64,000 bases of DNA. It comes from Planctomycetota bacterium. Its GTDB lineage: Bacteria; Planctomycetota; Planctomycetia; Planctomycetales; Planctomycetaceae. Below the pieces are notes generated by a model. That model was not told the DNA's origin, did no database searches, and saw only the letters and a program-made list of their open reading frames with translations. Of the stretch, positions 17,839 to 26,800 are shown piece after piece. Made by a program: the position numbers and the translations under genes. The number at the start of each line of letters is the position of its first letter. Within the stretch, counting starts at the first letter, position 1. The stretch covers positions 1-64,000 of the forward strand of contig JAHZKX010000033.1 of the NCBI GenBank assembly GCA_022600195.1, in the 5' to 3' direction.

Positions 17839-18309
17839 TTGGTTGATACCGTGAGAAATCAAATTCGTACCAGAATGTATTTTCCATCAAAAGTCGGATT
17901 GGCGCTGCGCAATCGGCGTGGATTCACACTGATCGAAATGATGGTTGCCGGTGTATTGTTGACGACAGTCATGATGATCGTCGTGCCTTCCATTTTTTGG
18001 GTACATCGTGAACGCAGACAAACCGAACGCTATCAGGTCGCGATTGTTGAAGTAGAAAACATGATGGAGCGAGTGGTAGCGTTACCATTCAGCGAAGTGA
18101 AGCAGTCGACGGTAGACAAATTAGCCCTTTCAGAAAGTGCTTTGCGACAGTTGTCCGATGCAGATTTGAGAATCGAAATCAGCGAGTCAGATCAACTGCT
18201 GCAAATGAAAAAAATTCAGATCCGGCTGGGCTGGAAAAATCATCGGGGACTCAGTGTGGTCCCTGTTCGATTGACATCCTGGATCGGTCTTAAGGAAAAA
18301 CAGAAATGA
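17839..18309 (+). CDS. Type II secretion pseudopilin-like protein (prepilin N-terminus)
   Basis: A protein of about 150 aa with a type III (prepilin) signal: RRGFTLIEMMVAGVLLTT, in which the prepilin peptidase would cut after G and the mature protein starts FTLIE, including the conserved Glu5. The hydrophobic N-terminal helix is followed by a small globular domain without the GspG calcium motif. The position before a GspJ-like gene suggests a GspI- or GspH-type minor pseudopilin. The start is uncertain: the frame opens at TTG 17839, but GTG 17851 is equally plausible and neither has a clear ribosome site. Its stop overlaps the next start (ATGA). Confidence 0.82.
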   Translation: MVDTVRNQIRTRMYFPSKVGLALRNRRGFTLIEMMVAGVLLTTVMMIVVPSIFWVHRERRQTERYQVAIVEVENMMERVVALPFSEVKQSTVDKLALSESALRQLSDADLRIEISESDQLLQMKKIQIRLGWKNHRGLSVVPVRLTSWIGLKEKQK

Positions 18310-18920
18310 AGCGGCGTCGCTTTTGTATCTCAATAAAACAGCATGGTATTCCGCCGGGAATTTCTCTGGTGGAGGTTGTGGTCGCGATGGGCATCGCCAC
18401 GATTTTGCTGGGCATCAGCATGACAACGATGCATACCGTTATGCGTGCCGAACGTGAAACGAGTAAAGCAGCCTGGTTAGGGTCGTCTTTTCATCGCTTT
18501 TCACGTCTTATCCGCTCTGATATTCATGCGGCAACCAGTCTGGAATTTCTGGAAGGATCTACACAGAGCAGTCCCGAACTGACAATTAAAAAAACAGATG
18601 CTGAAATCGTGAAGTATCGGATAGAAGGTCATCGAATTTTTCGCGTGGTGACAAGAAACGAGCAACAGGTTCACCAGGATGGTTTCTTTTTACCGGAAGG
18701 GAGCCATGCTTACTTTTTTGAACGGAAGCGTTTGAATCAAGCGGGAATCGCCATTGATGAACCTTTGCACGCGAAAAATTCCCTGAAGCAGGGTAGAACA
18801 GCGGTTAAAAACTCTGAGCTCAAATCGTCCCACAGAGAGCTCGAGATCATTTCCACAATAGGTCATGACTATCGTCTGGCTGACATGCAAATTAAACCAA
18901 CGAAAAAAGAAACAAAATAA
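18306..18920 (+). CDS. Minor pseudopilin-like protein (GspJ-like position)
   Basis: A 204-aa protein with a degenerate prepilin signal, PPGISLVEVVVAMGIATILLG, with mature N-terminus ISLVE retaining Glu5. After the N-terminal helix comes a globular domain with several beta segments (for example TIKKTDAEIVKYRIEGHRIF). Size and order after a short pseudopilin suggest GspJ, but identity is tentative. The basic 24-residue leader is longer than usual. Translationally coupled to the preceding gene by a 4-base overlap. Confidence 0.78.
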   Translation: MKRRRFCISIKQHGIPPGISLVEVVVAMGIATILLGISMTTMHTVMRAERETSKAAWLGSSFHRFSRLIRSDIHAATSLEFLEGSTQSSPELTIKKTDAEIVKYRIEGHRIFRVVTRNEQQVHQDGFFLPEGSHAYFFERKRLNQAGIAIDEPLHAKNSLKQGRTAVKNSELKSSHRELEIISTIGHDYRLADMQIKPTKKETK

Positions 18921-18942
18921 GCGGACAAGCAGGGTCAATACT

Positions 18943-19359
18943 ATGCGAAGATCATCAAAATCTCGAATACAAACCAAGCTGCGTGTCGCTCGGCGGGGCG
19001 CAGTATTAGTAATTGTCATGGTCTGTCTGATGTTAGTTTCTCTTTTAATGGCTTCGCTCCTCAAGTCTGCTTTGTTACAAAGGCGGCAAATAATGAAAGA
19101 GCAGCTTCGTGTTCAAGCGGAATGGATTTTGGAGTCGGCGCTGGAGCGCGGTGCCTTACAACGCTTGAAAGATCCCAAATATCAGGGTGAGGTCTGGAAA
19201 ATCAGCCCCGTTGATTTGGGGACCCGATATGCAGGGTCTGCAGAGATTACACTTAAACCAGCAGGAAAGGATGGCCGCCTGATATCGATTGAGGCCCATG
19301 TTATCTATCCTGAGAAAACAACGTTTTCGGTTACTCGAACAAAAAAGGTTGTTTTATGA
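18943..19359 (+). CDS. Pseudopilin-like membrane protein (GspK/PilX-like)
   Basis: A roughly 138-aa protein starting at ATG 18943, with CAGGG upstream; a longer frame opens at 18865 inside the previous gene but is less likely. RRGAVLVIVMVCLMLVSLLMASLLKSA is an N-terminal membrane helix resembling GspK/PilX leaders (RRGxALxxVL) rather than the FTLIE type. It is followed by a coiled-coil-prone segment (QRRQIMKEQLRVQAEWIL) and a short domain. GspK normally has about 300 aa, so this is a much-reduced relative or a PilX-like protein. Probably the last minor component of the locus. Confidence 0.72.
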   Translation: MRRSSKSRIQTKLRVARRGAVLVIVMVCLMLVSLLMASLLKSALLQRRQIMKEQLRVQAEWILESALERGALQRLKDPKYQGEVWKISPVDLGTRYAGSAEITLKPAGKDGRLISIEAHVIYPEKTTFSVTRTKKVVL

Positions 19360-19436
19360 TCTGACCTGCACAAGAGGATGGTAGTTCAATTTTAATCATA
19401 CATTGTAAGCTCTTTTTAAATTTATATATCCAGGGA

Positions 19437-20396
19437 ATGAAAAAGATGAAAGACGTTTTTACGAGACCTCAAATTCGAATACGGCGAAGCGCCAAACGAC
19501 GGGGCTTCACTTTGATTGAGTTACTGGTGGTGATAGCGATCATCGCCATCTTAATTGCACTCTTATTACCGGCGGTTCAACAGGCCCGCGAAGCAGCCCG
19601 CCGAACACAGTGCAAAAATAATTTGATGCAAATCAGCCTCGCGATTCAAAATTATGAAATGGCTTTCGAAGTATTGCCAGCTGGTGTTTATAACCAGACG
19701 GGTCCTATTAAAAATGAACCCGTGGGATATCACATGGGCTGGTTAGCAGGATTGATGCCCTATCTAGACCAACAGGTTCTTTTTCGTAAGATCGATTTTA
19801 AGCAAGGTGTTTACGCTCCAGACAATAATCAGGTTCGCAAGGCGCCAATTTCATTTTTACGGTGTCCATCAGACCCAATGCAATCACTCACACGTGCTGT
19901 TAAAGAGGATAACATCGAGATTTATCAGACTAACTATGCAGCCTGCTATAACGGTGGGGATGCACCCATTAACGTTGATAACACAGGTGTGATGTATTTA
20001 AATAGCAGTGTCAGCTATGAACAGATTACCGATGGCAGTAGCAACACCATCTTTATCGGCGAACATCTATTTAAAGAGACAGACCTGGGTTGGATGTCGG
20101 GAACGAAAGCCAGTTTACGAAATACCGGTTCTTTTAATGCTGACTTTCCCAAGAGTGCCGGAGCTTATTTTCGTAAGCCTTCTCAGCTTGAGATGGATGA
20201 AGAAGCAGATGACAAGAACCAGAAATCCGTTGATCCTCTCCTCAAAGTAGGGGGGTTTGGCAGCTATCATGTCGGAGGCGCTCAGTTTGGTTTAGGAGAC
20301 GGCTCTGTCAGATTTCTTTCTGAAAATATTGATGCCGCGCTCTTCGAGCAATTGGGCAATCGCGCTGATGGAAAGCTGATCATGCAAGAATTTTAA
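19437..20396 (+). CDS. DUF1559 family prepilin-type protein (major pseudopilin candidate)
   Basis: A 319-aa protein of the large planctomycete-enriched DUF1559 family. A canonical prepilin signal, RRGFTLIELLVVIAIIAILI, begins near residue 22 and is followed by LLPAVQQAREAARRTQCKN. The C-terminal H-X9-DG signature is present (SYHVGGAQFGLGDGSVRF). The family is thought to assemble like pseudopilins but carries a larger, diverse outer domain. Here it closes the secretion locus in the position where a GspG major pseudopilin would be expected, and no GspG is present. A 77-base AT-rich gap separates it from the previous gene and could hold its own promoter. Confidence 0.9.
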   Translation: MKKMKDVFTRPQIRIRRSAKRRGFTLIELLVVIAIIAILIALLLPAVQQAREAARRTQCKNNLMQISLAIQNYEMAFEVLPAGVYNQTGPIKNEPVGYHMGWLAGLMPYLDQQVLFRKIDFKQGVYAPDNNQVRKAPISFLRCPSDPMQSLTRAVKEDNIEIYQTNYAACYNGGDAPINVDNTGVMYLNSSVSYEQITDGSSNTIFIGEHLFKETDLGWMSGTKASLRNTGSFNADFPKSAGAYFRKPSQLEMDEEADDKNQKSVDPLLKVGGFGSYHVGGAQFGLGDGSVRFLSENIDAALFEQLGNRADGKLIMQEF

Positions 20397-20421
20397 GTGA
20401 AGTCTGTGTTGAGTGACTGTA

Positions 20422-21372
20422 TCATCCACGTGGATGATACATTTGATGCACTGTTTTCAGACGGCTATGTTCCACGTGAGTGTAGATTTGAGTAGTGCGA
20501 ATATTGGCATGTCCCAATAATTCCTGGAGTGCACGAATTTCGGCACCGCCGGCCATCATGTGAGTGGCAAAACTGTGTCGCAAAGTATGCGGACTGACTT
20601 CTTTACTACATCCAATCCGAGCCGCATTTTTCTTGACGATATTCCAGACCATGATTCGTGAAAGCTGCTTGCCGCCACGGTTGAGAAAAAGCGACTGGTC
20701 AGTCTGATTGCGTTTCACCATCGCGGGCCGTTCATGTTTCAAGTAGGTTTCCACGGCGGCGACTGCAACCGGATTGAGTGAAACCATACGTTCTTTATTC
20801 CCTTTTCCGATGCAACGTGCGTAGCCTTCATCCAGTTTGACTGCGTTCAAAGGCAGGCTCACGATTTCGGTGACACGACAACCTGTGGCATATAGCATCG
20901 CCAAAATGGCGCGATCCCGCAAAGGGTAGCGATCTTCTCTGCAAGGGGCCATCAGAAGTTCATTCACTTTTTCAGGGCTCAACACTTTGGGCAAATATTT
21001 CCAGAGCTTGGGTGAGTTGAGCAGGTCAGCAACACTTTCCGCCAAAACACCTTCGAGGACCAGATAGCGAAAAAATAATTTGATCGATGCCAGATGTCGA
21101 GCGACGGTCGTCGCCGCCAGTTTGCGCCTGTTGAGTTTTTCCAGATAGCTGGAAAGGAATTTTAAATCGACATCACTTAGCGGAAGGGGTTCCTGTTTGC
21201 CGTACCATGCCAGAAATTGAACGATATCTGAGTGGTAGGCAGAGATAGTATTGACCGCCATTCCACATTCGGCTTCCAGATAATTTAAGAACGGTTCCAG
21301 GTGTTCGCCAGGGTCTGCATGTTTGCGAGCCTGAAATTTGGATTTCGCAGGTGGTCTTTTACGTGGAGGCAT
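20422..21372 (-). CDS. xerD: Tyrosine recombinase XerC/XerD
   Basis: A 316-aa site-specific tyrosine recombinase of the Xer group, which resolves chromosome dimers at dif with its partner. Residues 21-115 form the SAM-like DNA-binding domain (HLEPFLNYLEAECGMAVNT). The catalytic residues are all present: Arg166 (TGCRVTEI), Lys190/193 (GKGNKERMV), His262 and Arg265 (PHTLRHSFATH), His288 (LGHANI) and Tyr297 (TQIYTHV). It carries a basic extension of about 20 residues at the N-terminus. There are no mobile-element features around it, so a housekeeping Xer role is favoured over an integrase. XerC versus XerD cannot be decided firmly. Confidence 0.88.
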   Translation of the reverse strand: MPPRKRPPAKSKFQARKHADPGEHLEPFLNYLEAECGMAVNTISAYHSDIVQFLAWYGKQEPLPLSDVDLKFLSSYLEKLNRRKLAATTVARHLASIKLFFRYLVLEGVLAESVADLLNSPKLWKYLPKVLSPEKVNELLMAPCREDRYPLRDRAILAMLYATGCRVTEIVSLPLNAVKLDEGYARCIGKGNKERMVSLNPVAVAAVETYLKHERPAMVKRNQTDQSLFLNRGGKQLSRIMVWNIVKKNAARIGCSKEVSPHTLRHSFATHMMAGGAEIRALQELLGHANIRTTQIYTHVEHSRLKTVHQMYHPRG

Positions 21373-21525
21373 GAAGTACCTTTGAAGTGACTGACGAGAG
21401 TGAATCCGGTTTAGAAATCATCTTGGAGTCGCGCGTATACCAGTCTTTCCTTATCTCTGTACGCCGACAATGGCCCATTAGTTTTTATCGGTGAGAAGCG
21501 AGGATTGCCTTGAGTCCGAAACAGA

Positions 21526-23790
21526 TTATCGCAATCCCAACGGTTGTAAGGGGCAATGAGCGGCCATGAAAGTCTGGCTTTCATCTGCGTCATCAAAAAT
21601 GACCTTGATCGTTCGTTTTCGGGAATAACCACTGATTCCCATAACGGTTCCAACGCCATAACGGGGATGCCTGACGCGCATTCCAACGGAAAATCCTTGC
21701 GGAAGTTCGGCAGCTTCCGGAATTTGTTTCAGGAGATCCGCTCCGGTCATTAAGAGAGGGCGTTTTGTTGTCGAAGCTTTCAATGCCTCGGTGTCAACCT
21801 TACCATCTTTGACCGATTCAACAAATTCATCGAAATAAGATTTCGATTCGAAGATGTTATCAGTCTGGTCGTTGACTTCGATATCAATTTCTTTCAGAAA
21901 GTCACTGGTGATCGTCCGCCAGGGGCGCCCTCTGAGAGAACGTTCTCGTGTTTGTGTCAGATAAAGAGACTGTTCGGCCCGTGTAATCCCAACGAAGAAG
22001 AGACGTCGTTCCTCTTCCAGTCCTTCGCGAAATTCTTCGCGCAGGACGCGCTCATGGGGAATCAGGTTTTGTTCCACACCGACAATAAAGACAACCGGGT
22101 ATTCCAGTCCTTTCGCTGCATGCAGCGTCATGAGTGTCACGCGACCTGCGGCCGCATCCAGTTGATCAGTGGCACTGGCCAATGTGCTGACTTCCAGGAA
22201 TCCTTCCAGGTTCGTTTCATCACCGTATATTTCGTCGTATTTCCGTGCTGTTGATACTAATTCATTCACATTGGAAATTCGCTGTTGATCTTCTTCAGAG
22301 GGGCTTTCTTTCCAGCTGTCGATCAGGCGGGTGCTATCGATGATTGATTCCATCAGATGCGCAACCGAGCCAGAATCGGCCATTGAAAAACCGGAGATCA
22401 TTTTTGCGAATCGAGTCACCATTGTCACGGCGCGTTTGGAAAGTTTAGGGCAGTCTGCAGCTTGATGAGCGGCTTCCAGCAGGCTGATCTTTTTTTCATC
22501 GGCCCATCGCATCAGTTTATTTTGTGTCGTTTTACCGATGCCACGCAACGGTTTATTTACAATTCGAGAAAATGCCACTCGATCATCCGGGTTGTTGATC
22601 AATTTCAGATAGGATAGTAAATCCTTCACTTCTGTTCGTTCATAAAAGGCGACACTGCCTGCCAGTTGATAGGGAATTTTGTGTCTCGCTAATGCCAGTT
22701 CCAGTTCTCTGGAAAGCGAATTCACTCTGTAAAATATGGCAAAATCCGTGTAATGAAAGTCGCCTTGATCGACGGCATTACGAATTCGCAGTGCTAATTC
22801 GTTAGCTTCATGGCGTTCATCAGAAAAGCAGAGCAGTTCAACCGGTGTTCCTTCTTTATTTTCTGTGAACAGCGCCTTGGCTTTGCGTTTTTGATTATGT
22901 GATATCAAATTGTCAGCCACTCTCAGGATTGCTTTTGTACTGCGAAAGTTTTGTTCTAATCTAACAGTTTTACAGTCTGGAAAATCTCGTTCAAATTGCA
23001 GGATGTTGGCAATTTTAGCGCCTCGCCAACCATAAATAGATTGATCAGGGTCACCGGTGACACAGAGGTTGCGGGTATTTAATGAAAGCCCCATGACGAT
23101 TTGGTATTGAGCCAGATTCGTATCCTGATACTCATCCACCAGAATATATTGATATCGTTCGTCCAGAGTCGCGCGTAATTCAGGGGAACTTTTCAAGAGA
23201 CAGGCAACGTGCAACAGCAAATCATCAAAGTCCACTGCGTTTGATTCCAGTAAGAGTCTCTGATAAACCGGATAGACGCGCGCTGCGACCGCCTGCAGAT
23301 GATTCCCAAATGATTCCTGATAGGCTTCGACAAATCGTTCTGCGGTGATCAGGTCATTCTTCGCGCGGCTGATCATTGAGGCAATTGTAGATGGATTATA
23401 GGCGACGGTATCAATATCTAACTCATGTAGAACATGTCGAATTAATTGATGTTGATCAGTCGTATCAAAAATGGAAAAATTGCTGTCGAGGCCAACTGCG
23501 TTTCCGTATCGTCTGAGAATTCGAACACAGAATTTGTGAAAGGTAGAAATTTCTACGCGTGAATTCGGAATTAATTGCCGAACACGCTCGCTCATTTCGT
23601 CTGACGCTTTATTCGTGAATGTGATTCCTAAAATATGATGGGGATGAACCTGAGCGTGGATCAGCGAAGCAATCCGATGAGTGATGACGCGCGTTTTTCC
23701 AGAGCCGGGACCTGCCAGAACCAATAAGGGGCCTTGATGATTTGATACTGCCGCGTATTGCGCGGGTGTCAGGACCTGCTGGAAATCCAA
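21526..23790 (-). CDS. uvrD: ATP-dependent DNA helicase UvrD/PcrA
   Basis: A 754-aa superfamily 1A 3'-5' helicase for nucleotide excision and mismatch repair, starting at TTG with AAGGA upstream. Motifs are in order: Q motif LTPAQYAAVSN, Walker A AGPGSGKT (26-33), motif Ia TFTNKASDEM, motif II VDEYQDTN, motif III GDPDQSIYGWRGA, motif IV RLEQNFRSTKAIL, motif V VTLMTLHAAKGLEYPVVF and motif VI EERRLFFVGITRA. The C-terminal VGMRVRHPRYGVGTVMGISG segment is the Tudor-like domain of PcrA/UvrD that contacts RNA polymerase or UvrB. Length is typical. Confidence 0.95.
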   Translation of the reverse strand: MDFQQVLTPAQYAAVSNHQGPLLVLAGPGSGKTRVITHRIASLIHAQVHPHHILGITFTNKASDEMSERVRQLIPNSRVEISTFHKFCVRILRRYGNAVGLDSNFSIFDTTDQHQLIRHVLHELDIDTVAYNPSTIASMISRAKNDLITAERFVEAYQESFGNHLQAVAARVYPVYQRLLLESNAVDFDDLLLHVACLLKSSPELRATLDERYQYILVDEYQDTNLAQYQIVMGLSLNTRNLCVTGDPDQSIYGWRGAKIANILQFERDFPDCKTVRLEQNFRSTKAILRVADNLISHNQKRKAKALFTENKEGTPVELLCFSDERHEANELALRIRNAVDQGDFHYTDFAIFYRVNSLSRELELALARHKIPYQLAGSVAFYERTEVKDLLSYLKLINNPDDRVAFSRIVNKPLRGIGKTTQNKLMRWADEKKISLLEAAHQAADCPKLSKRAVTMVTRFAKMISGFSMADSGSVAHLMESIIDSTRLIDSWKESPSEEDQQRISNVNELVSTARKYDEIYGDETNLEGFLEVSTLASATDQLDAAAGRVTLMTLHAAKGLEYPVVFIVGVEQNLIPHERVLREEFREGLEEERRLFFVGITRAEQSLYLTQTRERSLRGRPWRTITSDFLKEIDIEVNDQTDNIFESKSYFDEFVESVKDGKVDTEALKASTTKRPLLMTGADLLKQIPEAAELPQGFSVGMRVRHPRYGVGTVMGISGYSRKRTIKVIFDDADESQTFMAAHCPLQPLGLR

Positions 23791-24442
23791 GAGTAAATCC
23801 TTGATCGTCTTTTATGGGGATTCAGTATGAGAAATAAACAATGTACGTTGCCTGCGCTGAAATTCCAAATCGAACAACTTAATATTCATCTCATTATACG
23901 TGCATTTCTTCTAACACTCTGTGGCGGGCTTCCTTTCATTATGAATCAAGACATGCTTATTCCGGTTTAGGCGAGAAGCAGTGAACGGTTGTATGTTTTG
24001 TTAATGTTGCGAATTCAAGTTGCTTTGGTTGATTGCACAATATTTGTGGGTCCACTAGACTGCGCAGAGGTGGTTTGATGATGCACCTTGATATTTTACT
24101 GAGTGAGCCATGATACTTTGAATTTTCTGATTTCAGAGTATGGGTTGTTTAGCAAGATTATTCGGCCAGGAACTTCACCACCTTGAATGTACAAGAAAAC
24201 TGTAATAGACGGAGATTGTTTTTCGAACCTGCATATTTAGCAGGGTTTTGCAGAATTCGGTGCTTTAATAGTTGAATGGCAGGGATGATGTTCGAATTCA
24301 ACACACATTCCTTGTCAGTAAATGACGATAAATAATTTTACAACGGTAGTCTCACCTCTACTCATTTGTAACGCGGACCCCAATCTGTCCTGTGTTCTGA
24401 TTATCCGGTGACCGCCGTTTTTCGAATCCCTTTGTCGACGGA
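23791..24442. other. Long intergenic region, no gene seen
   Basis: This 652-base region between divergent genes (helicase on the reverse strand, large secreted protein on the forward strand) contains no coding frame with a ribosome site and no tRNA. A gttcgaattc string near 24290 resembles a T-loop but is not part of a cloverleaf. It probably holds two promoters. A small RNA cannot be excluded. Confidence 0.4.
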
Positions 24443-26704
24443 GTGCGATCAGACATGCTTTTCAAGGAACCTCAACCAACCAGAAAAAATCAAAAGTTTT
24501 TTGGCATGGTCAGTTTTGCCGTTTCAGGTATTACCAGTTTAGTGTTGGTTGTCACAACCACGATGGCTGTTGAAGTGAAAAAGCCTCAGCCAAAGGAGGT
24601 CGGATTACAAGGAATTCTGCCTGCCGAAGTTCCCGAGGATCTCGCCGAGTCTCCCGAAGATTTGGAAGGGAAATGGGCCAAGTGGGGCGATCAGGTTTCC
24701 GACTTGCTGGGTAAATTGTATGAATCAGAATTAAATCTGGCACAGCAAAAGCAGACGTTGAAAGCCCTCCAGGCGAAAATTAAAGAAGCAAAAGGTCAGG
24801 CAAATCTGGCGGAGTTCAACAGTCGTCTGGAACGACGGGTTGAAGTCGCCGACGCTGTTCTCAAAACTTTGGGACAAAACCTGGGAACCGTCAAGGCAGT
24901 TCAAATCAAATCAAAACAAAATGAGTTAGCCGCGGCAGTGAAAGCGTTAACAAAATATCTGGACACATTGCAGAATGGTAATGGCTGGGTAGATTATCTT
25001 CAGTTAAAAGCACTGCAAAAGGAATTAAAAAACAGTTACTCTGAAGTGGAATTAAACGATTTATTGAAATCCTTGAAAGCACAATTTCAATCTCGTGGTG
25101 CACTGAAAGATACAGAGCAGCGTAAATTCTTTAACCGGAAACAGTTCAAGGACCTGGAAAAATCAGTCAATGCCTTTCTGGCTCAATCAAAGCCGGGTGC
25201 AGCCAAGGTGAATGTCAGTAAAGTTCGTCAGCAGTTGAAAGCGCTGGTGAGTAACCTGGAAGAATATGAAGCCTCCCAAAGCAGTCATAACGCGTTTGAA
25301 GCGCGTAAAGCTTACGCTTTGTTACGTCAGGAACTGGAAGGCGGTCTGGGGTCATTAACGAGTGCACTGCGAAATGGTTATTTTAACTATAACCTGCGAG
25401 TTATGGTTGCTGAAGACTTTGTTAACCGTCTGATCCATGATAGCACTTCTGAAACAGGTCCTGTCGTTGATTGTATTCTGGGAGCTTATGTCACTGGAAA
25501 TCAGGAAACTACGACTGAAGTCGGAGTTGATTTCAAGCCCAGCGAAACAACATTGCGGTTCGATTTGACACTTTCCGGTGTCACTAACAGTTCAACTTCT
25601 GGAACAACAAGTCAGGCGACAATTTATACTGATGGTCATCACAGTTTCTGGGGCGGTAAAGAAGTTAATTTCAACGGAGATCTCTTCACCACTCAGCCAG
25701 CCTGGGTGAAAGTAGATGCCAATAACACAACCGTCGGAGCCAGCACGAAACTTGATGGCGTTCCGCTGTTATCAAAGCTGGGCCGGAATATGGCCTACCG
25801 TCGTACCGAACAGCTGCGAGGAGAAGCGGAAGCAATTGCCGCTCAACGTGTTCGTGATCGAGTTCGTCCTCGTTTTGATGAGGAAGTCGATGGCAGAATC
25901 ACCAAATCCAATAAGAAGGTGGGTGGCGAACTCAATAAGCGTCTGAGAGATAACGGTCTGTTTCCATCAGCCCGCAGTTTTGCTTCGACAGATAGCCATC
26001 TTTACATTCGGACTCGATTGATGGATACCGGTGAATTGGCCGCCAACTCGCCGCCACTTAATATCTCTGCAAAAGACAGCGTAGTCCTTCAGTTGCATGA
26101 ATCTGTAATGAATAACAGCCTGTCCCGCATGGGTCTGGAAGGCCGCAAAATTTCGGATCAGGATTTGATAACCGAGTTTGAAAATTCGCTGGCCGATGTA
26201 TTGGGTCGTAAAGTGAAACTGGAACGACCTCCTGTTGATCCCGACAAAGGTCCCAATATCCTGGCCTTTGATAAAAAGGATCCGATTCGGATTGAAATCA
26301 GCGACAATACTTTGAAGATCATTCTGCGTTGTGGTTTCGAACAAAAAGGCGAGACAGCAGTACCAACCCAGATCATTACAGTCCCCCTGAGTTTCAAAGT
26401 TGCAGGGGACAAGATTCATGTGACACGTGGAAATGTCAAGTCCTCTGCTGTCGTGAAGCCCAAGGGAATTGCTGCACAGATTGCTCGTGCGGGTGTCGTT
26501 CGTAAGAAGATGGAAAAGGCGTTTCCGAATCGTGTGGAAAATGCTCAAGTGAAAGCGAAACTGGAAAATCGAAATGTTTTTCTGCACATTACCGGAATCG
26601 AACCGAAAGATGGCTGGTTAACTTTAACTGTTGGAAACGATTTGACAGTTGAAAAACATGATGCCGTTCCTCCTCCTGTGGAAAAAACAGCATCAGTGAA
26701 ATAA
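24443..26704 (+). CDS. Large secreted coiled-coil protein of unknown function
   Basis: A 753-aa protein. An N-terminal hydrophobic segment (about residues 22-42, ITSLVLVVTTTMA) serves as signal peptide or anchor. Residues 65-300 are strongly helical, charged and coiled-coil-like (Lys/Glu/Gln/Leu-rich). Residues 340-450 form a beta-rich part with a GPVVDCILGAYVTGNQ segment, and residues 600-720 a second beta region. Start GTG 24443 or ATG 24455, the latter with GGAG 11 bases upstream. I recognise no family; the composition suggests an envelope-associated scaffold. A strong bidirectional terminator follows, so the gene is monocistronic. Confidence 0.8.
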   Translation: MRSDMLFKEPQPTRKNQKFFGMVSFAVSGITSLVLVVTTTMAVEVKKPQPKEVGLQGILPAEVPEDLAESPEDLEGKWAKWGDQVSDLLGKLYESELNLAQQKQTLKALQAKIKEAKGQANLAEFNSRLERRVEVADAVLKTLGQNLGTVKAVQIKSKQNELAAAVKALTKYLDTLQNGNGWVDYLQLKALQKELKNSYSEVELNDLLKSLKAQFQSRGALKDTEQRKFFNRKQFKDLEKSVNAFLAQSKPGAAKVNVSKVRQQLKALVSNLEEYEASQSSHNAFEARKAYALLRQELEGGLGSLTSALRNGYFNYNLRVMVAEDFVNRLIHDSTSETGPVVDCILGAYVTGNQETTTEVGVDFKPSETTLRFDLTLSGVTNSSTSGTTSQATIYTDGHHSFWGGKEVNFNGDLFTTQPAWVKVDANNTTVGASTKLDGVPLLSKLGRNMAYRRTEQLRGEAEAIAAQRVRDRVRPRFDEEVDGRITKSNKKVGGELNKRLRDNGLFPSARSFASTDSHLYIRTRLMDTGELAANSPPLNISAKDSVVLQLHESVMNNSLSRMGLEGRKISDQDLITEFENSLADVLGRKVKLERPPVDPDKGPNILAFDKKDPIRIEISDNTLKIILRCGFEQKGETAVPTQIITVPLSFKVAGDKIHVTRGNVKSSAVVKPKGIAAQIARAGVVRKKMEKAFPNRVENAQVKAKLENRNVFLHITGIEPKDGWLTLTVGNDLTVEKHDAVPPPVEKTASVK

Positions 26705-26732
26705 GCTGACTTCAAAATGGATTAAGAAATAG

Positions 26733-26766
26733 AAAGAGGCGAATCGATTGATTCGCCTCTTTTTTT
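26733..26766. terminator. Intrinsic terminator, probably bidirectional
   Basis: A 13-bp perfect stem (26733-26745 with 26750-26762) closes a 4-base loop (gatt) and is followed by a run of seven T from 26760. On the reverse strand the hairpin is followed by TTTCTATTTC, so it can also stop transcription of the convergent topoisomerase B-subunit gene at 26801. Confidence 0.93.
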
Positions 26767-26800
26767 ATGTAAAGTGATCAGTGACACACAACTTGCAGGG

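Noticed and set aside
20422..21372. Integrase of a mobile element
   Set aside because: The protein is Xer-type in length and motifs, and no attachment sites, transposase or phage genes are nearby.
24270..24310. T-loop-like gttcgaattc as part of a tRNA
   Set aside because: No cloverleaf can be drawn around it and no CCA-type end or acceptor pairing is present.
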